From the NCBI GenBank assembly GCA_021397835.1, contig JAJFZO010000332.1, positions 1 through 64,000 of the forward strand: a stretch of 64,000 nt of DNA, written 5' to 3'. The notes beneath the pieces are model-generated. The model had not been told where the DNA came from. It made no database searches and saw only the letters and a program-made list of their open reading frames with translations. The position numbers and the translations under genes were made by a program. The DNA is from Moringa oleifera (Eukaryota > Streptophyta > Magnoliopsida > Brassicales > Moringaceae). Shown piece after piece: positions 48,175 to 59,369 of this stretch (its first letter is position 1; the number at the start of each line of letters is the position of its first letter).

Positions 48175-49383
48175 GGATTGTAATATCGAGAGGAGGCACC
48201 TGAAGGTTCATTCTTTTTGTTGTCATTAAATTTAGATTTGGTTATTACGTACAATATTTTTCTTATTTTATTATTTTTTTATTGAATTCAAGTTATATCC
48301 AACAATAAGAGTGGAAGAATAGCATTTATCTTTTTGGAGAATGTTTTTTTTAGATCTTTACTTTTTAATGTGTATAGTACAGATTATTATGGAGGGTCAA
48401 ATTACATGGGCTCCTTTGAAAACTATTAAGGAACTTCAGCAAGCAACTAAAAGGTTCACCAAATGGTTAATTATTTTTGAGCTGTAACTGTTGAGTATCT
48501 TGAAAGTATAAACACCGATAAATGGTATTTTCCAGTACCTAATCTTGTATCGCAGGTATACTTCGCTGGCTGTTCCCTCAGGTATACTTCATAATTTTTA
48601 TTTGTGTTTATTCACTCATGTCGATATCTTTATAGATGATATTTCTAACTTGGGATGCTGACAATTAGGTTGATAAGTTTTGACGTCGTTTTTGTTGTGG
48701 TTTTGGCACAAGTCATTTTGTATTTGAAATGGCTTGCCAGCTACCTTATTAGGATGTTTAGTGTCAATGACTATCAGCAGGTATAGCACCTTATTACAGA
48801 ATGGATTGTTGATGTAAAATTTTCTGCTGTGCAAGTTGCATACGGGGTCGATGTTCCTCTCTCTTAAATTACTGGTACGATAGTATAGTTCGTTAAATTG
48901 TTCTCCGTAGTTATTTAATGCAGTATCTCATAATCTATGCTTATATTTAATAAGAAATAACGTTTTTTTTTGGGATGAAAATCCTTAGCTACTGCTAATC
49001 CCTTTTAATTTTGAAAATGCAGATAGCACGAGGCAAAAAGGTTATTCTTTAGCTGTTCACTAGACTGGAAAAGACCTGGATGATGGTTTGAAACTCACTG
49101 ATGAGAAACTACAGGTAAATTGTTAGCTTTCTTGACCAATCATGGTTGGTGCATTTTATTGCACATTTTTATGAACTAGAGTTTAGCTGCATAATTCTTT
49201 GACTTTTAGGAGAGTTGAACTAAATATGTGTGCTTACTTCTATGTAAACATATGTTATTTTGTTTTTTCCTTTTTTTTTCAAAACTATGTGTTTGATTGC
49301 ATGGTTCATTTTCTAACTAAACGATTGAATTTCTTACTTGTAGTCCAGGGGAGGCAATCGTGAAATCTGGGATTCTCAAATTG
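48175..49383 (+). pseudogene. ACC1 unit 15, last of the array
   Basis: The 13 bases before exon C of a normal unit are missing, so CAGCAG joins directly to exon C (48781-48874), which starts with GTATAGCAC (a TAG stop) and has TAA near its end. Exon D reads GACCTGGATGATGGTTT, keeping the frame and the Gly of PDDG that the other amplified units lost. Being divergent and partly better preserved fits an array edge. Its minisatellite tail ends at about 50165-50187, where a different repeat begins. Confidence 0.92.
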
Positions 49384-50187
49384 GTAAGTAGAAGCTACTA
49401 ATCTCATTTGGGTATGTTAATATTTTTTAGGTAATAACCTTCTCTCTATTTAAAAAGAATACTGAACATGATAATAGTAAAAGTAGCACTATAACAACAC
49501 CGATAGCATTATAACATTGTAGCGTTTGCAGTGCAATAGCAATTAAGAGAAAGCAACAGTAGTAGTATAGTAGTAGCAGTTTTGATGCACTAATAGTGCA
49601 AGTAGCAGTTTTGATTAGTAGCAGTAAGACTAGCAATTTAAATCGAGCAGTTGTTGCCGTATAGCAGTAAGAGCACGAATTGATTAGCAATTTCGATATA
49701 GGTGTAGCAGGTTAAATGGAGTAGTTATAACACTAGCAGTTTAAAAGAAAAGCAATAAGAGTATAGCAGTAGTAGTTTGGAGAGAGTAGCAGTTATGATG
49801 GATTACAGCAACAGTTTAGCTTGATTAGCAATGGTGTAGCAGTTTTGATGAGTAGCAGTAGTAGTACCAGCTTTCATGAGTAGCAATTCTAGTTTAGATA
49901 GAAAAGTACGAGCAATAGCAGTTTTGATGAGTAATAAAATGGGTTTAAATGGGTAGCTGTAGCTGTATAGCAATAGCAGTTCGGATTGAGAAGTAATTGC
50001 AGTATAGCTGCAGTAGATTAAACGGAGTGGCACTAACAGCAGCAGCTTAGAGGAGTAGCACTGACATATACCAGTGGTAGCCTGGATAGAGTAGCAGTAG
50101 CCGTGCAGTAGTATAACAGTAGAAGTTTGGTTTGAGTAGGACTAGCAGTAAAAGTTTGGATTGATTAGCAATTGCGTTTGGAAGCCA

Positions 50188-51880
50188 CTGCATTGCATGT
50201 GGTAGGATTTCTAATAACGTACTGAATTTATTATGAAATCAAAATGAGTTGGAAGGGTGTAAGAAGAATCTTGGTGGGTGACTTCTCTCTATGTCTCTAT
50301 TTTGTTATGTACTTGTGGAAGCCAAAGATAAATACTAAAATTCCCTTTACCAAATTCAAAATCAACCTTTCCTTTTATGGTTCACTTTATGAGATTCAGT
50401 TGAAAACATTGAAAAGGCTTAAAGATGTGTACTGCATGAAGAAAAGAAATATGAGTTACAATTAGAGTTTTTGTGTAGAGTTGTTAACTTTTGACTTTAC
50501 TTAATAATCTAATAATTGTCCTTTTCAATTTTGGTACTGTTTTCTGTTTATGAGAAAAGATTTTTTCATCAATACTAACCCTTTTTATATATAAGGAGGT
50601 CTTTTTGTACAAGCGTTGCATTTTCAAATGAAAAGTTAAGAACTTGTTCAAAAGAACAAAATCTCTTATTTTGATCAAATAAAAAATGATGATGTGGTTA
50701 CCAAGGCAGGAAAGCAATAGGACACTAGGTTTTCTCAAACGAAAGATTTTAATACATTTAAGTCTAAGAGAAAGTTTAAAGGCCGGCGATCAACGAGATT
50801 AATGTCCCTACTCTAATTAAACAAATCATCTCTAATATTTTATTGTGTCGACATTTTTTAAAAAATTAATAAAAAATTAAATAATTTAATAATACTAGTT
50901 TCCACAAAAATCTCATTCTATTCTTCTAAGGTATTGAGAAGCAGTTGAAAAACTTCTTATTACTTGAATTAATTATTGGACTAAAAAAAAAAAAAGGTCA
51001 ATTCCTATTGGGACTCAAAGTTATAGTTATCGATTCACTAGAGACTTAATGGGTTAATGAGTTGAGTTTGAATTGAATCTTTAAGATCATGCCTAAGAGA
51101 CCTAAATCTAACATTGTTACCTTAAAGATAAGCTTTTTTACCTAAAATTTTGAAAATTTAAACTATCATGAACCTTTTATTGTAAGACTTAAAAGTATTT
51201 TTATAATTTATTATATAATAAAAATTATAGTTATTTATTTTATTATATTGTCACACACTTCTTCAAAGCCTTAATATAAAGAATCAATCTTATGAATATG
51301 TAATATACCTATCACTAACTAGATGTAAACTTCACTCAAGTTGAATCTATTTAGTTTGTCAAGTATTCCATCTATAAATGAAATAAGAGGGAGAAAGAGG
51401 AGCTATCATTAATAGCAATTTCCTTTCCCCCCAAAATTCACAATTGAAATTAGTGCTTATAAGAGCATAAATGACATTTGGAAAGCTACATTTTGCAATG
51501 CTTATAATGCAGTTCCTATGTCATGCACTTATCTTATATACTAGCAATAGCACCTAGTAATTTTAACAGAACGAAGGTGATCAATGCTAAGCATACTTGT
51601 GTATATGTATGCATATATATAACTTGTAGTTGTACTTGATCAATTTCATCTATAACTTAGAATTAGGCATATATATATAATCTTATAATTGAATACATAT
51701 ACATGCAAGTTATAAATGTATATGAATCATAACTATATGTTATAATCATCATAAAATTAATACATATTACAATATATAAATATTAATTATTAAGTACTAA
51801 AATGAATCAAGAAACAAGTAATATCATATATATACATATATATATATATATATGCTTATAAATTATATATTCTTATAATC

Positions 51881-51923
<43 letters not shown>

Positions 51924-52843
51924 GAATATACACATGTATCTCAATTTTATTGAAATTATTATAAAGAAATAAAACATTCAATTTCATTTATGAAAACCTA
52001 AATTTTAAGAAATTTTTATTGGAAATTTCAACATAAAAAGAAATTTCAATAACAATTTTTTTGGAATTTTTTCCTAAAATTGTAATAAAAATAAATCAAG
52101 CTTAACTAACACTTTTTGTATGAAATTCTAATAGAAATTGCTGTTGAATTTAATCTAAAAATTGTAATAAAAAATTTTGTTACAATTTAAGTTTATATTT
52201 ATAAAAAAATTAAAATATTATTTTGAAAATTAAATTTTTTAAAGAAAGTCATGCAAATCCAAACCCAAAGTGATAATACCAAGTTTGCATTAAGCAAGCC
52301 AAATCTCAACCAAACAAACTTATTAAAGCCCACAGGTAGACTACACAAATTACATTGCTTTTGAAACAACGCATGTATTAACCTAAATATCAGATTAAAC
52401 TGACAAATTATCGATGCTCACTTTTCTTATCTTGTAAATTGATTAACGAAAAATCCATCATTATATTATTAATTAGCTCAAAAACTGATGACCTCAAACT
52501 GCTTCACTATTATCAAAAGTCTGCAGAAAGCTAACAATCCTGTTTATGCAGTAATGAGCAGGTTGCCAAAGACAAAACTCCACTTATTTAAAATATAAAG
52601 TCTAACCTCTAATTCATCACAAAAACTAAAATAAAATTAAAAACATCAGTATCACTGGTCACTCTGTCACTTAATTTCTTAACAAAAATACATAAATTAT
52701 AAAACATAATATAAGGGAATTATGTCTTCATCAAACAAGATATGGATGGTTTTCTAACTTAAATGTTTTACAAATATGAAAAAAGTTAAAAAAATATAAT
52801 TAAATTTTAAGTTAATTACATTGAAAAGATTTGTATTCTAGAA
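50188..52843. repeat. Anonymous AT-rich repeat, copy A (full)
   Basis: It starts at GCATTGCATGTGGTAGGATT. The first part (to about 51530) is repeated at 55681-56962, and from about 50865 on it is repeated at 57460-60604. It ends at ACATTGAAAAGATTTGTATT. Open frames at 50244-50465 and, on the minus strand, 50484-50738 are not kept intact in the other copy. No transposon ends or proteins were recognised. It abuts the ACC array directly. Confidence 0.9.
51834..51921. repeat. AT microsatellites
   Basis: Two TA runs (about 51834-51853 and 51893-51921) separated by AT-rich sequence within copy A. The partner copy has much shorter TA runs at the second site, so these are length-variable. Confidence 0.9.
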
Positions 52844-53474
52844 ATTCGTCATCATATTAAATTTTAAGTTAATTACAGAAGATTTTGGCACTCTACATGA
52901 GAGACTTCTCTTTGCATTTGAAGGCATCAATAGTGCTTTTTTTAATGCTAATGGTCGTCTCTTTTCTATATCGTTCATCCAATTTCGAAGTGAACACACA
53001 TATGGAAGCCAGTGTAGAGTAAAAGAGAAACCCAAAAAGGAAATGTAAGACAAATTATGTGCATCAGTATCAGTAAGGAAGAATTTAGTAATAATGGACA
53101 AAAAGTGAGCGTCAAAGGACAAAAAAAAAATATGAAATTTGTGAAAAAGTGAAATATAATCAAAAAATTCCAATATCCAAACTAGATCAAAAATGGAATT
53201 GCCTCTCTTTTTATTAATCTTCATCCAAGCCATCATATTTCAACATTTTCTATCCATTAAAAAGAATTAATTAAACAGGCTGTTGTTTATAACTTCACAC
53301 TATCTAATGTAATCATTACTGCAACAAAAGCTATTTCATTCTTTTATCTTGTCATTCTAGTAGCCATCTGTAAATTTGTAGGATTTCCATTATAATGGAT
53401 GTTAAATATATGCTTCAAGCTCATGAAAATCAAATAAATTTGAACACCCATTCTAAGAAAAAATATAGCGATAT
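52844..53474. other. AT-rich spacer before the Copia LTR
   Basis: A 27-bp ATATTAAATTTTAAGTTAATTACA-type phrase near 52797-52820 recurs at 52854-52877. A minus-strand open frame of 132 codons (52838-53236) has no recognisable domain and partly overlaps repeat A. I do not call it a gene. Confidence 0.4.
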
Positions 53475-53892
53475 TGTTGAAGAAGAAGTTGATCTAGCTA
53501 AAAATGACAGCAAAGACTTCTAATGGTGTCATTTCTAGACTAGTAACTAAGAAGATAAAGACTTGGAAGAATGAGCATCATCCAAGTCATAAGCTTAATG
53601 CACAGGTGGTCAAATCTGTTGGCCATGTTAGCAAAAGAAGCAATAGATAAAGCTTCTGTGTTTTTTGGTTCTGTGCTGCTGAAGAAAGTTTTATACCCCC
53701 TCATGATTGAGTCTTTTAAAAAGTATTGAACTTTGATTGTAATTGAAGAATTATGGCCCTATAATTGTCAAACTTTTGATCTTTATAAGAGAGTTTCATC
53801 AATTGTATACGAAGATTAAGTGTCTTTTGTTACTAGTGTCTTGTGTTGGATTCATTATTGATGGATTTGTAAAGTTCGATTCAAGATAGTGA
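53475..53892 (+). mobile_element. Copia 5' LTR (about 420 bp)
   Basis: It starts TGTTGAAGAAGAAGTTGATC and ends near GATTCAAGATAGTGA, matching 8565-8998. It is followed by TGGTCTGAGTTC, a plausible but altered form of the TGGTATCAGAGC primer-binding site (complementary to initiator Met tRNA) typical of plant Copia elements. Confidence 0.82.
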
Positions 53893-54712
53893 TGGTCTGA
53901 GTTCTTCATTTGAAAGCCTGTATATGACGAAATCACTCACCAACAAAGTATATCTCAAAATAAAGTTTCTTAAAGTCAAGATGAATGAAGATAATAGTCT
54001 TGATGAGAATCTTGATGAGTTCGAAAGGTGCCAGTGAAAAGATTAGTGATGTAGATCAAGCTGTGATCTCATTAAACTTACTATCTTCTGCATATGACCA
54101 ATTGAGAGAGACCATAAAGTATAGCAAGGATATGCTGTCAATGGAAGAGCTGGAGTCAGTCATAAGATCAAAGGAGCATGAATTAATGCAGAACAAAGGG
54201 GTTAGAAGCCTTGAAAGTAACAGTGAAGCCTTAATAGTTAAAAGAAAACTTGAAAAGAGACCGAATTCTCAAGGGAGGCATTCAACTAAACACAAGAGTC
54301 CAACAAGGTCTAAATCAAGGGAGGCTAGAAGAAAGTGTTGTTACTACAAAAAAGTTGATCATATCAAAAGGTTTTGCAAGGAATTAAAGAAGAAACAACA
54401 AGAACAACAAGAACAACAAAGAAAGAACGGAGATGCTGCAGTTGCTGCATAAAAAATGAGATGTATTGACATAACTGAATCAGGAAGCATAGATTTTGGA
54501 TTTTGCCTGCAGCTTTAATATGTATCCCAAAAATAAATGGCTTAGGGACTTTAAAGAAGTAAATAATGGAAGGGTGATCATGGGAGATTATTATTCTTGT
54601 GATATCAAAGGGATTGGCTCCATTGCTTTCAAGCTTGATGATGGTTCAACAAAGATACTTACAAATGCAAGGTATATTTCTTAGTTGAAGAGAATATTAT
54701 AAAACCATAGTA
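53893..54712 (+). mobile_element. Copia gag and protease start, truncated and frameshifted
   Basis: Gag starts with YMTKSLTNKVYLKIKFLKVK and NSLDENLDEFERC (about 53923-54030), then shifts frame. From about 54038 to 54452 the frame runs KISDVDQAVISLNLL, MEELESVIRSKEHEL and a basic tail. The zinc knuckle (usual CX2CX4HX4C) reads CCYYKKVDHIKRFC: the second Cys position is Tyr, so zinc binding is probably lost. Protease follows at about 54491: ILDFACSFNMYPKNKW, where the usual DSG motif is DFA. It then runs GRVIMGDYYSCDIKGIGSIA to LTNARYIS, a stop, and LKRIL. Integrase, reverse transcriptase and RNase H are absent. Confidence 0.92.
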
Positions 54713-55680
54713 CCTACTTAATAATCCCCTGTCACTTTCTTTTTTCACTCATAACGTTAACACAAGAAATTAATATCTCATGTGGCATCCTGATCTTGAT
54801 TTGTTTATTGTGTAATTGGTTCTTTAGGTTTTAATAGGATTTAGAATCTCCTAATTCTTTAGTTTATTTAATTATAAAAGAAGATGTTTATACTTGATAA
54901 ATTTAATAAAATAAATAATAAAAATTAAAATAAATATAACAAATTTTAAATTATACACTTTAAATTTTAAATTATAGTTATAAATTTTTTTTAATTGAGT
55001 TCAATTTAAATGTTGTTATGAATTTAAAAAATAAAAGAATTATTGAAATTAAGATCTTATACAATAAATTTTGTCTTGAAAACTTTCGGTTTAGTTCATG
55101 TTGTGAATTTTTTTTAAAATAACTATTCAAATTGCAAATATTTTACAATAAATTTTAATTTGAAAATTTTTACAAAAAAAAATTCCAATTACCTTCAAAA
55201 AAATTAATTTTTTAATATTAAAAATATATTTTAAAATCTTTACACAATTAAATTTTTAAAAATTTTATGAAAAAATAAGTTGTTAGTCAAAATTGTTTAA
55301 TATTAAAATATTAACTTAGAAAAAGTACATAAAATTTATTTAAATCATTATTGAAACATTTCAACAATGAAACTACTTTGCTCTTTTACAATAACTAGAT
55401 GAAAGTCCAAGTTATAGCTTTTGAACTCAATATCTAATCTAACCAAATTGAAAAACTAAATATACAATCGATATATTAAAGTTTTAAAAAATAAATTTAA
55501 TTTAAAATTTTTTTCATCTTTATTCTAAGATCTCTTTCATTTATTTTTTTCATTCTAACCTTAATATACAATAAACTACAACAAAAAAATATATCTTTAT
55601 TTTTTCAAACAGATGAACAAAATATAAAATTAGAGATCTGATGTCCTGTGACAATGTTTCCTACATGATTTGAAAGATAC
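54713..55680. other. AT-rich spacer, nothing recognised
   Basis: Very AT-rich sequence with no open frame or repeat that I can support. It takes the place where the rest of the Copia polyprotein would lie. Confidence 0.5.
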
Positions 55681-56962
55681 TACATTGCATGTGGTAGGAT
55701 TTCTAATAATATAGTGAATTGATTATGAAATCAAAATGAGTTGAAAGGATGTCAGAAGATTCTTGGTGGATGCCCTCTCTCTGTCTTTGTTTTGTTATGT
55801 GCTTGTGAAAGCCAAAGATAAATGCTAAAATGCCCTTACCGAATTCAAAAGCAGCCTTTTTCTTTATGGTTCACTTTATGAGATTCAATTGAAAACATCA
55901 AAAAGACTTAAAGGTGGATACCGTATGAAGAAAAGAAAGATGAGTTGCAGTTTTATTTTTGTGCAGAGCTGTTAACTTTTGACTCTATTTAATAATCTAA
56001 TAATTGCCTTTTTCAATTTTAGTACTGTTTTTTTGCTTATCAAAAGAGATTTTTTTCATCAAAGTTGACTATTTTTATATATAAGGAGATCCTATTGCAG
56101 GGGATTTGCATTTTCATCTTTAAAGTTGAGAACTTGGCCAACAGAACAACATCCCCTTTTTTGATCAAATAGAAAATGATTATGTGATTACGACCGCAAG
56201 AAAGCACCAAGATACTAGGTTTTCTCAAAGGAAAGATTTTAAAACTTTAAAAGTCTAAAGGCTGATGATCAAAAAGATTAATATCTTTACTCTGATTGAA
56301 CAAATCATGTTTATATATTCTATTATGTTATTATACACTAACATTTTTTCAAAAATCAATAAAAACTTAAATAATTTGAAAAAATTTCTTATTGCTTGAA
56401 TTGATTAGTGTTCTTAAAAAAAGATATACCAATTCCTATTAAAATTTAAAGTTACAATTGTCTATCCACTAAAAGCTTAGTGGGTTAGTGAAGTGAGCTT
56501 CGAATTGAATCTTTAAGATGATGCCTATGAAACTTAAACCCGACATGTTACCTTAAGGTTAAGCTTCTTTACCTCAAATTTTAAAAATTTAAATTATCTT
56601 AAACATTTTATGTTAAGACTTATAAGTATTTTTTATAATTTATCATATTAATAAAAAGTTATAATTATTTATTTTATTAAAATTATTACACACTTCTTCA
56701 AAACCTTAATATAAAGAATCATCTGACTATTTAATATACCTATCATTAAATGTAAACTTCATACAAATCAAGCCTTTTCACTTTGCTAAGTATTCTATTT
56801 ATAAATGAAATGAGAGAGAGAGGTTATGATTAATAGCAATTTCCCTTTCCCCTCAAAATTCATAATTGCAATTAATACTTGAAAGCAAAAAGCACAAATG
56901 ACATTTTAGAAGCTACATTTTGCAATCCTTATAATGGAGTTCCTATACCTCACTCTTATCCA
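55681..56962. repeat. Anonymous AT-rich repeat, copy B1 (first half)
   Basis: It matches 50188 to about 51530, starting at ACATTGCATGTGGTAGGATT and ending near ATGGAGTTCCTAT. Scattered substitutions and small indels make it clearly older than the recent exchanges within the ACC array. Confidence 0.88.
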
Positions 56963-57459
56963 TTTGACAACCATAATCAAAGCCATATTAATAACAAAAC
57001 ATCTATGTAAGCAAGTGATCTGTGCTTCATTTTAATATTTCTTATAAGAATGAAAGTAATATGATTATATTGTTAGTGCAAGTCAAATATGCAACATGTT
57101 TTCATACAATAATACACATATATCAAGTATGAGAAAGTAAAGATTATCAAAACCTTGAAGGAATATAAAATCAATTCCATCCTTTTTTGATTTTCCGATT
57201 AAAGTACATGTTTCTGCAAAGCATGAAGCACAGAAATCCCATGTCCAAGTGCTAATTCATTGACCTCGAAGACCGAATCTATCACATCATCTCTTCGTTC
57301 ATTAGAAACAGTAGGGATGTGAGAGGAATGCTTTTATTAGCACATGTATGGATTCTGGTGTTATATTAATCACAACTTTCATGATCTAAATTTATCTTTC
57401 GCTCCCATCAACAGGACTTACCACTCCAACACAACCTAGAAGACAATATGCTGATTCTA
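56963..57459. other. Spacer between repeat copies, nothing recognised
   Basis: Somewhat less AT-rich than its surroundings. No open frame, repeat or RNA gene was recognised. Confidence 0.45.
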
Positions 57460-59323
57460 TTAAATCGATAAAAAATTAAATAATTTTAAAATACTAGTTC
57501 CCACGAAAATCTCATTCTATACTTCTAAAGTATTGAGAAGCAGCTGAAAAACTTCTTAGTACTTGAATTAATTAGTGGACTCAAAGAAAGATAGGCCAAT
57601 TCCTATTGGGACTTAAACTCATAGTCATCCATCCACTAGAGACTTAGTGGGTTAATGAGGTGAGTTTGTATTGAATCTTGGAGATCATGCCTAAGAGACC
57701 TAAATCTAACATTTTTACCCTAAAGGTAAGCTTCTTTACTTAAAATTTTAAAAATTTAAACTATCATGAACCTTTTATTGTAAGACTTAAAAGTATTTTT
57801 ATAATTTATTAAATTAATAAAAAATTATAATTATTTGTTTTATTAAATTGTCACATACTTCTTCAAAGCCTTAATATAAAGAATCACTCTTATGACTATT
57901 TAATATACCTATTACTAACTAGATGTAAACTTCACTCAAGTGGAATCTATTCAGTTTGCCAAGTATTCCATTTATAAATGAAATGAGAAGGAGAAAGAGA
58001 GGCTATGATTAATAGTAATTTCCCTTCCCCTTAAAATTCACACTTGAAATTAGTACTTGTAAGAGCATAAATGACATTTCAAAAGCTACATTTTGCAATC
58101 CTTATAATGCAATTCCTATGCTATGCACTTATCTTATATACTAGCAATAACACCTTGTAATTTTAACAAAATGAAGGTGATCAATGCTAAGCACTACATC
58201 AGTCAATCTGACCAAAAAATACAAAACAAAAGAACCATCAAGTATCTTTCATACTAATATTTGATTTGGGAGGAAATTAAATGCACTAAGGTGAGAAAAA
58301 ATAAATTCCTAGACACCTAGTCTATTATTGCCAAAAAATCATCAAGAGTAACAAATGCCAAACCCTGTCTTCATGGTAAGACAAAACATTGAGCTTGTTA
58401 CTCTTTTAATTAATTGTAGTCGATTATTAGCATTTAAACAAACCTTCATCAATCTTCGTTTACAGAACCTATAGTAGTGGATGCAACTATTTTTTTACAT
58501 TGATCTCATTTTAATTTTTTAATGATCCATTTTAAAGTTAATGAACCTTTAAATGATAAAAGTTAAAGTACTCACTTTTAGATGTTTTTACAGGACCAAC
58601 AATCAGTGCATGAATTCTCAAGATTTTGCTTTTTTTTTTTCATTTAGATCTTTGTTTCTTAATAATTAATTTGGTGTAGTGTTAGATAAGTGTGCAATGT
58701 CTTACTCAAGGCACATTGATTTTCCTTCTTTTTTTTTTTTCCTATAGGTTCTCTCTCGTGAGTTTAGCTTATGAAGTTATTAATAATTAAGATTATAATC
58801 ATTAATTAAAGAAATTATCTCGTAACTTTTGTGTGTTTATAAATGGAAATTAGGCTTTTGATTGAAGAACACTTATTAAAGTTGACACAAAAACCGCATG
58901 TAATCAAATATGATATCTTTCTTGAAACTATGTGATAGAATAAATGTATCAACAACCTCCACAGTTATAACGTCTATCTACAATTGGTGACTTTATATGC
59001 ATTCACTTGTTAAAAAGAGACATGCACAAGCTTAACGTAAATTCTGTTAGGGGAAACGAGTACAGATTTCATGCCCTTTGAAATTTTATTTATTAGTTGT
59101 TCTTTCAAAAAAAATGCCTCGTTTTATATTAGCTATTGCAAAGAATATTTTGTTAGCCAATTTGAGTACTTATAGTGGTATATCTTACTTGAAGCCTGGC
59201 CTAATTATATGCTTCGCAAATAATTGAGAAGCACTGGAAAACAATTTCAAATTATCATTGTTATATATAAAGCATACATATATATAATCTATATAAATGA
59301 ATTGTGTATAAAGCATATTTTTA

Positions 59324-59369
<46 letters not shown>

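Larger units (their letters stand above)
18826..50187 (+). repeat. Tandem array of 16 ACC1 biotin-carboxylase-domain pseudogene units (~2.1 kb each)
   Basis: All units point the same way. Exon A starts are at 20097, 22193, 24303, 26410, 28525, 30614, 32721, 34835, 36950, 39061, 41168, 43273, 45376, 47475 and 48175, giving a period of 2089-2115 bp except for one shortened unit. Relative to exon A, a typical unit has A 0-30 (RDCNIERRHQK), B +217 to +389 (IIKEGQITLAPLKTIKELQQ to the Gln before exon C), C +628 to +721 (VKHPITEWIVDV), D about +808 to +959 (TPFNLEKAESTRPKG), E about +1055 to +1094 (NMWAYF-VK) and F +1187 to +1226 (RGGNHE-WDSQFG). These match in order the BC domain of plant homomeric acetyl-CoA carboxylase (SRDCSVQRRHQK, IIEEGPIT, EYLYSMETGEYYFLELNPRL, VEHPVTEWIAEVNLPAAQVA, RPKGHCVAVRVTSEDPDDG, KPNVWAYFSVK, GGGIHEFSDSQFG). 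Only about 190 of the enzyme's roughly 2,250 residues are covered; there is no start, biotin site or carboxyltransferase. Confidence 0.95.

Noticed and set aside
20097..49383. A single giant gene joining all ACC exons across units
   Set aside because: Every unit from 1 on carries stops and frameshifts in exons B, D and E (where those exons exist), and several splice acceptors are mutated, so no long product is possible.
19655..50033. Many minus-strand open frames of 60-90 codons rich in Leu, Tyr and Ser
   Set aside because: They lie in the AGTAGCAGT minisatellite; CTG, CTA, TAC and CTC triplets on the complementary strand give long stop-poor Leu/Tyr runs. They shift or break freely between units.
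18826..50187. Array as a CRISPR-like or tandem functional gene cluster
   Set aside because: The repeat is 2.1 kb with exon/intron structure, the genome is plant nuclear, and all amplified units share disabling lesions.
50244..50738. 73-codon plus-strand and 84-codon minus-strand open frames in repeat copy A
   Set aside because: The plus frame is interrupted in copy B1 and the minus frame is truncated there; they are accidental within a non-coding repeat.
52838..53236. 132-codon minus-strand open frame
   Set aside because: No domain, runs into the AT-rich repeat copy A, and Phe/Leu/Ser-rich as expected from A-rich DNA. Length alone is not enough.
58192..58681. CACTACA at 58192 and TGTAGTG at 58675, suggesting a CACTA-type transposon
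   Set aside because: The terminal match stops after seven bases, there is no 3-bp target duplication, and the filled/empty comparison puts the insertion ends elsewhere.
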